Positions 42,553-51,071 of a stretch of 64,000 bases of DNA are shown in pieces (positions within the stretch are counted from its first letter, which is position 1; each line of letters opens with the position of its first letter). The stretch spans positions 52,018 through 116,017 of the forward strand of contig JBBFLR010000004.1 in NCBI GenBank assembly GCA_037478935.1, given 5' to 3'. The notes beneath the pieces were generated by a model. It saw nothing but the letters and a program-made list of their open reading frames with translations. It was not told the DNA's origin and made no database searches. The stretch comes from Candidatus Methanosuratincola sp. (GTDB taxonomy: Archaea; Thermoproteota; Methanomethylicia; Methanomethylicales; Methanomethylicaceae). The position numbers were made by a program, and so were the translations under genes.

Positions 42553-43140
42553 ATGTCTACTGAAATTAAGATCCTCAAACAGGTTCTGTCGAAGTACAGC
42601 AAACCGATGACCCTGACTTACCCGTCTGGGGTAGCCCCTGACAGGCGGTATAGCCAGATACCTGAAGGGCTCCGTGGCATACCTGAGCGGGACAAAGACA
42701 AGTGCATCGGCTGCAGGGCCTGCTACTTCGTCTGCTCCGGGAGGGCTACCAGCATATACGACAAAGGCGAAAAGCGGACAGTTGAGATCTTCCTCTTCAG
42801 GTGCACCTTCTGTGCCCATTGCCAGGAGGCCTGCCCCGAGGAGGCGATAAAGATGACTAACAAGTTCGAGATAGCAGTCCCCAACCGGGAGGATCCTGCG
42901 GCGCGGGTCCTCACCGAGCTCGACCTCCTCAAGTGCAAGAACTGCGGCACCCCGTATGTGACAAGGAAGCTCGTGGACAGGACTTATGAGAGGTTGATGG
43001 AGAAGATCGACCCGATCGTTAAGGAGACCGTTTCGAACGACTACAAGAAACTTGACGGATACTGCCCTGACTGCAGGAGGGCTTATGGTGTCGATTTAGA
43101 CACCCATACGAAGAAGTACGTCTGGCTGGAGGGAGTCTGA
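42553..43140 (+). CDS. Two-[4Fe-4S] ferredoxin subunit (NuoI/HycF-like) with C-terminal zinc-ribbon
   Basis: A 195-residue protein. KCIGCRACYFVC and RCTFCAHCQEACP are the two cubane motifs linking the small subunit to the electron partner. An extra C-terminal part has CKNCG and CPDC pairs about 45 residues apart, likely to hold one zinc or iron, as in HycF/HyfH relatives. The ATG comes 1 bp after the NuoH-like stop. Confidence 0.88.
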   Translation: MSTEIKILKQVLSKYSKPMTLTYPSGVAPDRRYSQIPEGLRGIPERDKDKCIGCRACYFVCSGRATSIYDKGEKRTVEIFLFRCTFCAHCQEACPEEAIKMTNKFEIAVPNREDPAARVLTELDLLKCKNCGTPYVTRKLVDRTYERLMEKIDPIVKETVSNDYKKLDGYCPDCRRAYGVDLDTHTKKYVWLEGV

Positions 43141-43586
43141 TGGGGATAATGGACAAGGCTCGGATATACTCGCCCTGGCTCTACCACCTGCACTGCGGCG
43201 GCTGCAACGGATGCGACATAGAGACCTTGGCTGCGCTGGCCCCTCGGTTCGATGTCGAGCGCTTCGGGGTCCAGCTCGTGCCGTCCCCCAGGCATGCCGA
43301 CATACTGCTGACGACGGGATGCGTACCGAAGCAGTTCATCCCGATGGTAAAGCGGATATACGAACAGGTCCCGGCGCCGAAGGTTGTGGTCGCGGTCGGA
43401 AGCTGTGCCTGCGGCGGCAGCCTCTTCTACGATGACGCTCCAGAGAATTATGCAATACTCGGGCACCCTGACTTGCTGATACCTGTTGATGTATATGTGC
43501 CAGGGTGCGCCCCAAAGCCTGAAGCAATAATTAATGGGGTGGTGCAGGGGATCCTGAAGCTTGCCGAAAAGCGCTCGAAGAAGTGA
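43140..43586 (+). CDS. Group 4 [NiFe] hydrogenase small subunit (NuoB/EchC-like)
   Basis: A 148-residue NuoB-type protein carrying the proximal [4Fe-4S] cluster: HCGGCNGCDIE (C22 and C25 among three Cys), GSCACGG and PGCAPKPE. The short length without the extra C-terminal domain is typical of group 4 small subunits. It is the last gene of the operon; the ATG overlaps the previous stop by 1 bp. Confidence 0.93.
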   Translation: MGIMDKARIYSPWLYHLHCGGCNGCDIETLAALAPRFDVERFGVQLVPSPRHADILLTTGCVPKQFIPMVKRIYEQVPAPKVVVAVGSCACGGSLFYDDAPENYAILGHPDLLIPVDVYVPGCAPKPEAIINGVVQGILKLAEKRSKK

Positions 43587-43686
43587 TTTATGCTTCCCAT
43601 TTTGGGCGGCGGCTTCGGCTTTAGAACCGTGCAACTTCCGCCAACAGTGTTTGCAAGGTCTTCCTTGATTTGGGAGGCAATGAATA

Positions 43687-44271
43687 ATGTTAAATTGGCA
43701 GAGGAACTACAGTCAAAAAGGCGAGCGACAAATGGGCGAAGAAGGGCAGTCTGCCCCCAGGACATTCCGCCTTGATGCTGATGTCATGCGGGGGCTGGAG
43801 GAAGAGGCAAAAAAGCAAGGCGCAACTGTGAATGGCCTGACCTGCAGGATTTTGAGGAAATATGTGAGGATAGGCGCAAAGGTCGAGCAGATGGGAGTGG
43901 TCACCCTCCCAAGGAACGACCTTATAGAGATAATCAATGCGCTTGACGAAGAGTCTGTGGCTAAGATAGGGCGCAAAATGGGATCTGCAACCTCTAAAGA
44001 GATAATGCTCCTGCTCTTCGGAGAGCTGTCAGTCAGCGCATTCAAGCAATTCTTCCTAATGTTCCTCTGCGGCTATTCGAACTGGACTACCTGCTACGAG
44101 GTTGAAGACGAGGACTATCTGGAAATAAGGGCGTCCCACAATATGGGGGAAAAATGGTCCCTATTTGTTAAGAACTACGTTGAGGCTTCCCTAGAGTCCA
44201 CGCTTGGCATGAAGCCCGAATTCAAGTACGTATCAAACCTCAGCCTGGTCTTCAGGATAAAGAAACCATGA
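43687..44271 (+). CDS. Ribbon-helix-helix protein with unknown C-terminal domain
   Basis: A 194-residue protein. Residues about 24-60 (PRTFRLDADVMRGLEEEAKKQGATVNGLTCRILRKYV) look like a CopG/MetJ-type ribbon-helix-helix DNA-binding unit. The C-terminal 120 residues (ASHNMGEKWSLFVKNYVEASLE, FKYVSNLSLVFRIKK) may be a ligand or dimer domain; I do not recognise it. ATG 43687 has GGGAGG upstream; ATG 43732 is an alternative. It follows the hydrogenase operon by 100 bp and is a candidate regulator of the palindromes in this window. Confidence 0.62.
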   Translation: MLNWQRNYSQKGERQMGEEGQSAPRTFRLDADVMRGLEEEAKKQGATVNGLTCRILRKYVRIGAKVEQMGVVTLPRNDLIEIINALDEESVAKIGRKMGSATSKEIMLLLFGELSVSAFKQFFLMFLCGYSNWTTCYEVEDEDYLEIRASHNMGEKWSLFVKNYVEASLESTLGMKPEFKYVSNLSLVFRIKKP

Positions 44272-44309
44272 TTTTTAATTTTTTCAAGACCCCGCCTTTA
44301 CGATAATCA

Positions 44310-44600
44310 TCACACCCCGAGGGATCTGAGGAGTTTTTCGACTTCCTGTAGGCTCATCTCAGCTTCTGCCACATCCTTCTTGCAGTCCTGCGGCTCAGCT
44401 CCTGGATCCGTCTTGGCTGGCTCGTCCGTCTGAACCCCGCCAAGCAGTATGTCGCCGCGGATCCTCCCCTTCATGCCCTTCAGTTCGATTGGGGTGTCGA
44501 TCTCAATCCTGAGGTTCATCCTGCAGTTCCCGTCCTCAAGCTGCCTCTTCACCCACTTGAAGACAAGCTCCTCGAGGCGCTCCTTGAGTTCTTCGCTCAT
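44310..44600 (-). CDS. Hypothetical protein, 96 aa
   Basis: A small acidic protein: an N-terminal helix (SEELKERLEELVFKWVKRQL), a strand pair (CRMNLRIEIDTPIELKGMKGRIRGDILLGG), a polar linker and a short C-terminal helix (EMSLQEVEKLLRSLGV). No family recognised. It starts at ATG 44600 (a TTG one codon earlier is open). Single gene, convergent with the RHH gene. Confidence 0.5.
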   Translation of the reverse strand: MSEELKERLEELVFKWVKRQLEDGNCRMNLRIEIDTPIELKGMKGRIRGDILLGGVQTDEPAKTDPGAEPQDCKKDVAEAEMSLQEVEKLLRSLGV

Positions 44601-44701
44601 CAAGTTTCACGTAAAAACATCCTACTTCAAACTATAAAAAGGTGGGGTCGCTGAGAACGTTTATGAGTGTGGATTGCCCCCTTGATGGGTGATGATCTAG
44701 C

Positions 44702-45850
44702 TTGCCCGGATCGAAGTACTCTGAACTTGGAGTGGATGTCGACAAGAAGGGAATCTCATCGATAAAGGGAGTGACGGATGACCTCTTCCCAGACTCGTTC
44801 TGCAGCGTTGTACGAGACCCGGACGATCCCAAGTCGGGCCTGATTCTCCATGAGGACGGGGCTGGCAGCAAGCCAATAATATCTTACATCTATTCCAGAG
44901 AGACCGGCGATTACAGCTGGTTCTCTGGGCTCGCTCAGGACGTTCTGGCGATGAATCTCGACGATGTTGTTTGCGTTGGGGGGGTGCCCGTAGCATTCTC
45001 GGATTATGTCGCGCTGAACACGATCCGGCTCGAGAGGGAATCCCTGCTCTCATCGCTCGCCTCTGGGTTCTCAAGGACATTCGGAACCTTGGGTCGTCTG
45101 GGCTGCAGGGTTCTCTTCTGCGGCGGGGAGACGGCCGACCTCCCGGACATAATAAGGACTCTGGACGTCTCAGGCACAGTCTTCGGGCGGGTTGAACTTG
45201 AGAATATGATAACTGGCAATGATATTTCTCCTGGCGACGTGATTGTGGGGATAGTGAGCGGCGGACGATGCAGTTACGAGGAGAGGGAGAACAGCGGGAT
45301 CATGTGCAACGGGATCTCTCTTGCCAGGCATTCTCTGCTCAGGAGCGACTACTTCAAGAAATACCCTGAGATCGGTCAAGAGGGCTCCAGGGGATACTAC
45401 GGCAGATACTGGATCGACGACGATCTGCCCGACCTCGGGATGACCGTGGGCGAGGCATTGCTCTCCCCTACGAGGATATTCCTCCCGATTGTGATCGATA
45501 TGCTCAAGCGTGTGCCTGTCAAGGCGTTAGTCCATAACACCGGGGGCGGCCTTACAAAGTCCCTCAGGATCGGTAAGGATATACTCTACATCAAGGACAG
45601 CCTCCCAGATCCGGATCCTATTTTCAGGCTGATCGGCAAGGAGAGCGGCGAGTCGCCAAGGGAGATGTGCCGCAACTACAACATGGGGATAGGGATGGAA
45701 GTCGTAGTAGGCAAGGGGCAAGAAGAAGAAGTGATACGATCGGCCGAGAAGTTCAAGGTGGGCGCCCATGTTATCGGCAGGTGCGAGAGATCGAACGGTA
45801 AGAACGCCGTCCTGATAAGGAGGGGTTCCGAAGAGTACCTCTTCCAGTGA
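44702..45850 (+). CDS. purM: Phosphoribosylformylglycinamidine cyclo-ligase (AIR synthase)
   Basis: A 382-residue PurM closing the imidazole ring of AIR with ATP. It has HEDGAGSKP at the ATP site, DVLAMNLDDVVCVGGVPVAFSDY, FCGGETADLPD, VGIVSGGRCSYEERENSGI and VKALVHNTGGGLTKSLRI. This divergent sequence matches the archaeal type. TTG 44702 follows GGTGATGATC, a strong Shine-Dalgarno match. It stands alone, 14 kb from the main purine operon. Confidence 0.88.
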   Translation: MPGSKYSELGVDVDKKGISSIKGVTDDLFPDSFCSVVRDPDDPKSGLILHEDGAGSKPIISYIYSRETGDYSWFSGLAQDVLAMNLDDVVCVGGVPVAFSDYVALNTIRLERESLLSSLASGFSRTFGTLGRLGCRVLFCGGETADLPDIIRTLDVSGTVFGRVELENMITGNDISPGDVIVGIVSGGRCSYEERENSGIMCNGISLARHSLLRSDYFKKYPEIGQEGSRGYYGRYWIDDDLPDLGMTVGEALLSPTRIFLPIVIDMLKRVPVKALVHNTGGGLTKSLRIGKDILYIKDSLPDPDPIFRLIGKESGESPREMCRNYNMGIGMEVVVGKGQEEEVIRSAEKFKVGAHVIGRCERSNGKNAVLIRRGSEEYLFQ

Positions 45851-45899
45851 TCTGGCATAAACCCTTTTAAATCCCATGGACTACCTCCTGTTGATTAGA

Positions 45900-47048
45900 A
45901 TGTCGCTACACGATCGTCTAGAAGAGATACCTGCCTCGGGGATTAGGCGCCTTTTCGAACTCTCTAGCAAATACGCCGACGTCATCTCTCTTGGGATAGG
46001 AGAGCCTGATTTCGACACGCCTGCGCACATAAAAGAATATGCAAAGGAGGCTCTGGACAGGGGAATAACACACTACACGCCAAACAATGGGCTCAAGGAG
46101 CTTAGGGACGCGATATCTGAAAAGCTCAAAAAAGAGAACTCTATCTTTGCCGACCCTGACAAGGAGATAATCGTCACCACGGGGGGCAACCAGGCATTCC
46201 TCCTTATATGGGCATCATTCCTTAAGGAGGGGGACGAGGTATTGATCCCATCGCCCCACTTCGTGACATACAGCGCGACCGTCCGGTTGGCTGGCGGCGT
46301 TCCCGTCGAAGTCCCGCTGAAGATGGAAAACGGATTTGTCTTGACTGTTGATGACCTGCAAAGGCATCTGACAGAGAGGACCCGCGCGATCGTGCTCAAC
46401 TCTCCAAACAACCCCACGGGGGCGGTTCTAACTGAGAAAGATGTGAGGGCAGCCGTTGAGTTCGCTGAGGATCACGGCTTGGCGGTAGTGTCCGACGAGG
46501 TCTACGAGTCGCTGGTCTACGACGGCATCCGCCATGTAAGCCCTGCCTCTGTCGCATCCGAGCCTGGGAGGTTTATCACTGTGGGCAGCCTGTCGAAGAC
46601 TTATGCGATGACTGGGTGGAGGATCGGGTATGCTGCAGGCCCAGAGGATTTGATCGCGAGGATGGTGAAGTTCCAGATGTACCTGTCTGCATGCCCCACT
46701 TCTTTCGCACAATATGCAGCCGCCCGTGCCCTTTCAGATCCTAGGAGCCAGGCTGCAGTAAGCCAGATGCGATCGGAATACATGCGGAGGAGGGACTACA
46801 TCTACCGCCGGCTGAAGCAAATCCAGGGTTTCAGCGTGGTGAAGCCGGGCGGTGCATTCTATATATTCCCCTTTGTTGGGGATGACCTGAAGATCTCCGA
46901 GAAGCTGCTTGTTGAGGCAAGGGTGGCGGCAGTCCCTGGGTCCACTTTCGGGGCTGCAGGCAGGGGGCACCTGAGGCTTGCTTACACCGTCCCGGTTGAG
47001 CGCCTGGGCGAGGCGATGGACAGGATAGAGAAGGCTTTGGATCGGTAG
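45900..47048 (+). CDS. Class I aminotransferase (aspartate-type)
   Basis: A 382-residue fold-type I aminotransferase: ISLGIGEPDFDTP, ITHYTPNNGLKELRDAI, TTGGNQAFL, LNSPNNPTGAV, VSDEVYESLVYDG and the PLP lysine in GSLSKTYAMTGWRIGY. The closest pattern is archaeal aspartate or aromatic aminotransferase. A TTTTAAATC box at 45864-45872 places the transcript start near 45896, so ATG 45900 is leaderless; the frame is open from 45876. Confidence 0.88.
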   Translation: MSLHDRLEEIPASGIRRLFELSSKYADVISLGIGEPDFDTPAHIKEYAKEALDRGITHYTPNNGLKELRDAISEKLKKENSIFADPDKEIIVTTGGNQAFLLIWASFLKEGDEVLIPSPHFVTYSATVRLAGGVPVEVPLKMENGFVLTVDDLQRHLTERTRAIVLNSPNNPTGAVLTEKDVRAAVEFAEDHGLAVVSDEVYESLVYDGIRHVSPASVASEPGRFITVGSLSKTYAMTGWRIGYAAGPEDLIARMVKFQMYLSACPTSFAQYAAARALSDPRSQAAVSQMRSEYMRRRDYIYRRLKQIQGFSVVKPGGAFYIFPFVGDDLKISEKLLVEARVAAVPGSTFGAAGRGHLRLAYTVPVERLGEAMDRIEKALDR

Positions 47049-47092
47049 CCTAGCCGAGGCAACGTTTTTTTGCCGTCCCACTCTTTTGTTAA

Positions 47093-47710
47093 TTGGTGAG
47101 CGGATTGGCTGATCTCTTCGAGGTATTGAGGCAGCGCAGCTCGGTGAGGCTCTTCAAAGAAACCCCAATTGATGAGTCTTCAAGGAAATTGATCTTGGAG
47201 GCTGCCATCAGGGCGCCGACTGCAGGCGGGGCAGAGGCTTGGCATTTTGTTGTAGTCGAGTCCGGTGAGGCGCGAATTCGCCTCCATAAGCTCCTGCTCG
47301 AGGCGCACCGGGAATATTTCACCAAGCTAATGAAGAAGGCGTGGAGTGATGAGAAGTTCGAGTCTTGGGTGGCTGGATCCGGCAGCGAGTACTATCTCGC
47401 GCCCCTTTATGTGGCTGTTTTCGCTGACCTAAGGGAGAGGGTTTACAACGATCCTCGCATTGAGGAGATCTGGGCCCACCAGAGCTGTGCCGCAGCTATT
47501 GAGAACATGATGCTCGCAGCTTGTGGCCTGGGCATCGGATCTTGCTGGTTTGGGGTGCCGCTACTCCTTGAGGGAGAACTAAAAAGGCTGCTAGGAGTGA
47601 ATGATCCAGAGCTTCGGCTCTCAGCCGTGGTGGGGCTCGGGTACCCTAAGTCCGAAGTGAGGCCTAGGCCGAGGAGAAAGGGGCTGGATGCGGTAATGAA
47701 AATAATTTGA
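47093..47710 (+). CDS. Nitroreductase family flavoprotein
   Basis: A 205-residue FMN oxidoreductase: RQRSSVRLFKETPI, AAIRAPTAGGAEAWHFVVVE, QSCAAAIENMMLAACGLGIGSCWFG and VVGLGYPKSEVRPRPRR. The family reduces nitro groups, quinones or flavins; substrate unknown. It starts at TTG 47093 or GTG 47096; TTG 47108 is possible. Convergent with the PhoU-type regulator. Confidence 0.85.
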   Translation: MVSGLADLFEVLRQRSSVRLFKETPIDESSRKLILEAAIRAPTAGGAEAWHFVVVESGEARIRLHKLLLEAHREYFTKLMKKAWSDEKFESWVAGSGSEYYLAPLYVAVFADLRERVYNDPRIEEIWAHQSCAAAIENMMLAACGLGIGSCWFGVPLLLEGELKRLLGVNDPELRLSAVVGLGYPKSEVRPRPRRKGLDAVMKII

Positions 47711-47721
47711 ATGTCGGTTGG

Positions 47722-48759
47722 CTAATCCGCTTTTGCAGAGTCCCTGTCGATGTACATGTTGAATGTGAGCTCGGAGATCCCGACGCCATACTCAGAGATC
47801 CTCCTTATGCTGTCCATTGCTATTATCACCGATGCAGCCGCCTTGGTCGGGAGCCCCCCTTCTATGAGCCGCCTCATGAAATCCTCCTCCTTCGCTGCCA
47901 ATTTCCTGGCTTCGTGGATGACTCTGCTCGCCTCCTGTATGCTGCCGTTCTTAAACGAGTTCGCAGATCTAATGAAGATCTCGCCTGCCTCACTGAGGGA
48001 TTGCATCATGGCGTCGGATATGCTCCTTTCGATTTCAGGAGCCTCCAAGAGTTTCGACGCGATCCTTATCGTATGGTCAGAGACCCTTTCAACATTCCTG
48101 AATGCGATCCTGTAGTCCAGGGCAGCCTTTATGTCGTTCAGGCCATAGTCCTTCAGCGCGCCCTGGTCCTCCATTATGTTTGAAAGCCATCTGCTGCCCA
48201 TGAAATACAACTTATCCACGTCCTCGTCCCTTTCGATTATGTCTGTTAGCATGTTTCTCCGGAAATTCTGGTCGCCCCCCTTCTCTGCCTTTATGACGTC
48301 CGCGATCATGTCTCTTGCCATCGTGGCCATCCTCAAAAACAACCTGTCTAGGGGGAACTCGTACGGTCTGAGGAGGATTTGTATTGTCATCCTGTCCGAG
48401 GTCTCTTCAATAATCTCTGCGCCTGCCATCTTGAACTTGATCATTTTGCGGATTTTGTCCCTGGCATAAGGCTCGAAACTCACTTTCGAGAGGTCTAGCC
48501 TTATCACGTCGTAGTTGGCGATGTATGCAGCCAAAGTCTTCCTGATCAGATCTCCGGCATCGGGATCCCTTGCCTCGATGAGTATCTCCTTTGATCTCTT
48601 CTCTTCCTTCCCGCCTTCTACTGTTGAGATCTTTAGGCTTCCGTTTGGTAATGCGACAACATTGACCTCTGTCTTGGGCGAAATATTGTTCTTCTTGACC
48701 CATTCATGTGGGAGCGAGACGGTGAAAGTGGACTTCCCAACCTTCTGCACTCTGCGCAT
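47722..48759 (-). CDS. SpoVT/AbrB-PhoU phosphate regulator
   Basis: A protein of 345 residues with an N-terminal swapped-hairpin AbrB-type DNA-binding domain (MRRVQKVGKSTFTVSLPHEWVKKNNI) and two PhoU helical repeats (for example MLTDIIERDEDVDKLYFMGSRWLSNIME). In archaea such proteins are thought to regulate phosphate uptake. It is divergent from pstS. ATG 48759 is chosen: AAGGA sits 7 nt upstream, and a CAATATATATTAG box near 48800 puts the transcript start near 48774; the frame is open from 48780. Confidence 0.85.
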   Translation of the reverse strand: MRRVQKVGKSTFTVSLPHEWVKKNNISPKTEVNVVALPNGSLKISTVEGGKEEKRSKEILIEARDPDAGDLIRKTLAAYIANYDVIRLDLSKVSFEPYARDKIRKMIKFKMAGAEIIEETSDRMTIQILLRPYEFPLDRLFLRMATMARDMIADVIKAEKGGDQNFRRNMLTDIIERDEDVDKLYFMGSRWLSNIMEDQGALKDYGLNDIKAALDYRIAFRNVERVSDHTIRIASKLLEAPEIERSISDAMMQSLSEAGEIFIRSANSFKNGSIQEASRVIHEARKLAAKEEDFMRRLIEGGLPTKAAASVIIAMDSIRRISEYGVGISELTFNMYIDRDSAKAD

Positions 48760-49042
48760 TCCCATGTTCCTTACTCCCATATCCCATTTATACTAATATA
48801 TATTGAAAATTGTTATATATATTTTTGCCCAGCATATATATTATTGTATTTATGTTTAACAGCAATTTGATGAGGGGGCGGCGCGGCTCCCTTTCATGTG
48901 GTCTATGGGTTGCCAGAATCCTCAAAGATTTGTATATTTTATATTTACAAAAATATATTTTATTTCCTATATTCTGGAATAAATACAAAATATGCATATT
49001 CTATATATATCAAAACTAAAGTCATTACCGAAGGGGAAAAAT
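48760..49042. promoter_or_regulatory. Divergent phosphate-regulon promoter region
   Basis: About 280 bp between the AbrB-PhoU regulator and pstS. TATA boxes: CTATATATAT (49001-49010) for pstS, predicting a start near 49031, and the box near 48800 for the regulator. TTTGTATAT...ATATTTACAAA (48929-48951) is an AT-rich near-palindrome. A GC-rich patch (48870-48900) stands out in the otherwise AT-rich stretch. No convincing gene; short ORFs here lack ribosome sites. Confidence 0.5.
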
Positions 49043-50125
49043 ATGTTCTTAAGTGACAGTAAAGGCATCTCTAAAATCTTGGGGATAGGAATAGTCGCTG
49101 TGGTGCTGGTTGCGGCGGGCCTGATATACTACACCCAGTCCATGGGGGCTGAGCAGCCGGCAACAATAACTGCTGGGGGAGCCTCATTTCCCTACCCTTT
49201 GATATCCAAGTGGGTCTCTGAATACAACAAGCTGCACCCCGCCGTGCAGATAACTTACCAGTCTGTCGGGAGCGGCGCGGGTCAGAACGGCCTGTTTGCC
49301 AAGACATTTGACTTTGCAGGATCAGATGCGCCATTAAAAGACTCGCAGATGGAACAAAATCCCGGGATACTGCACATCCCAGAGACGGGCGGGGGAATCG
49401 TAGTTGCATATAACATACCCAACATCGGATCTGGAATGAACCTCACTGCAGACGTCATAGCGAAAATATTCCAGGGGAACATTACCAAGTGGAATGCCCC
49501 TGAGATCGCAGCAATAAACCCGGCTCTTACATTGCCTGACTTGAACATAGTGGTTATCAGGAGATCAGACTCGAGCGGCACGACGAACGGCTTCACGAGT
49601 TACCTCAAAAACGCGAGCTCAGTTTGGATCCTTGGTTCGGGCACGACTGTAAATTGGCCTGTCGGGATAGGCGCATCGGGCAACAGCGGAGTCGCGAGCA
49701 CGCTGCAGCAGACGCCTGGGGGCGTTGGCTATCTGGAATTCTTCTACGCGAAGAACAACTCGATCCCATTTGCCAAGGTAATGAACAGGAACGGGCAATT
49801 CGTTGAGCCCACTTTGACTTCAATATCCGGAGCTCTAGGAGCGGCGGCGCCATTGCTGTCGTCTGATGTGAGGGCTTCTGTGGTCAACATGCCCGGAGAT
49901 GGCGTTTACCCAATATCTGTGTTCACGTACATTCTGGTGTACAAGGATCTTTCCTACATGCCCGAAGCCAAAGCCAAGGCAGTGGCAAACTTCCTGTGGT
50001 GGATCATCCACGATGGGCAGTCCTACTCCGAATCTTTGCTATACCCGAGACTGCCAAGCAGCGTTGTGACAGTAGCCGAGGCTAACCTCAAGCAACTCAC
50101 TTACAACGGAAGGCCTTTGCTTTGA
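49043..50125 (+). CDS. pstS: Phosphate-binding protein PstS
   Basis: A 360-residue extracytoplasmic phosphate receptor: one N-terminal membrane anchor (IGIVAVVLVAAGLIYYT), then TITAGGASFPYPLISKW, YQSVGSGAGQNGLF, FAGSDAPLKDSQ, IFQGNITKWN and VVIRRSDSSGTTNGFTSYL, the phosphate pocket. It starts at ATG 49043 after AAGGGG; the frame is open from 48992. First gene of pstSCAB-phoU. Confidence 0.95.
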   Translation: MFLSDSKGISKILGIGIVAVVLVAAGLIYYTQSMGAEQPATITAGGASFPYPLISKWVSEYNKLHPAVQITYQSVGSGAGQNGLFAKTFDFAGSDAPLKDSQMEQNPGILHIPETGGGIVVAYNIPNIGSGMNLTADVIAKIFQGNITKWNAPEIAAINPALTLPDLNIVVIRRSDSSGTTNGFTSYLKNASSVWILGSGTTVNWPVGIGASGNSGVASTLQQTPGGVGYLEFFYAKNNSIPFAKVMNRNGQFVEPTLTSISGALGAAAPLLSSDVRASVVNMPGDGVYPISVFTYILVYKDLSYMPEAKAKAVANFLWWIIHDGQSYSESLLYPRLPSSVVTVAEANLKQLTYNGRPLL

Positions 50126-50138
50126 GCAGGCGGTAAAA

Positions 50139-51071
50139 TTGAACAAAAAATCCATTTTTTTTAAAGATTCGGCTTTTAAGTATTTGGTGGGCGGAAGCTC
50201 GCTCATAGTCGTTGCTTTTTTTGTAATGATATTCGTGATGCTTGCGGTCAGATCTTATCCGTCTATGGCCAATGATCCTCTGATGATATTCGGAAGCACT
50301 TGGGATGTGAACTCTGGGTTGTACGGAGGGATCCCTGCCATACTGGGGACATTGGCCTCATCCGCGATCGCCGTTGCTTTGGCGGTGCCGATAAGCCTTG
50401 GGATGTCCGTATTCTTCACAGAGTATGCGCCTAGGAGGGTCAGGGCGGCCCTTTCCATAGTGATCGACATGCTTGCAACCATCCCAAGCGTAATATTCGG
50501 GATATGGGGCTTATGGATAGTCGCACCTTTAGTCAAGACTTATGTGCAGGACCCTATAGTCGGATCTATAGGTTTCATACCCCTGTTCTCCGGTCCGGCA
50601 TATGGGCTGAGCCTCTTCTTGGCCTCCCTTGTCCTTACCTTCATGATTGTCCCAATCATATCCTCCTTGACTATCTCGCTACTCTCTACGACCCCGGTCG
50701 AGCTAAGGGAAGCCATGATCTCGCTGGGTGCCACGAGGTGGGAAGTGGTGAGGCATGTCGCTTTGCCCTTCTCGAAGCTAGGGATATTTGCTTCGATCAT
50801 ACTTGCGCTTGGTCGGGCGCTAGGCGAGACGATGGCGGTAACAATGGTGATAGGGAATAGTTTCATTTGGCCTTTCTCTTCCATCTCCCTCTTCTCGCCT
50901 GCTTCGACGATAACTAGCAAAATTGCGAGCGAGCTATACGAGGCAGTAGACGTATTGCATGTCTCTTCGCTCGTTGAGCTGGGGCTGATCCTTTTGGTCA
51001 TTACGCTTTTGGTCAATTCTTCAGCCAGGCTTGTGATAACTCGCATTTCAAGGAGGAATGCGTCCGGATGA
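50139..51071 (+). CDS. pstC: Phosphate ABC transporter permease PstC
   Basis: A 310-residue, six-span permease with the EAA-type cytoplasmic loop (TPVELREAMISLGATRWEVVRHVALP) and IDMLATIPSVIFGIWG. It starts at TTG 50139, supported by AGGCGGT upstream. It overlaps pstA by 4 bp. Confidence 0.93.
   Translation: MNKKSIFFKDSAFKYLVGGSSLIVVAFFVMIFVMLAVRSYPSMANDPLMIFGSTWDVNSGLYGGIPAILGTLASSAIAVALAVPISLGMSVFFTEYAPRRVRAALSIVIDMLATIPSVIFGIWGLWIVAPLVKTYVQDPIVGSIGFIPLFSGPAYGLSLFLASLVLTFMIVPIISSLTISLLSTTPVELREAMISLGATRWEVVRHVALPFSKLGIFASIILALGRALGETMAVTMVIGNSFIWPFSSISLFSPASTITSKIASELYEAVDVLHVSSLVELGLILLVITLLVNSSARLVITRISRRNASG

Noticed and set aside
48810..49019. Open frame of 69 codons between the AbrB-PhoU regulator and pstS
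   Set aside because: Composition follows the AT-rich promoter DNA, no ribosome site, and it covers the predicted pstS TATA box.
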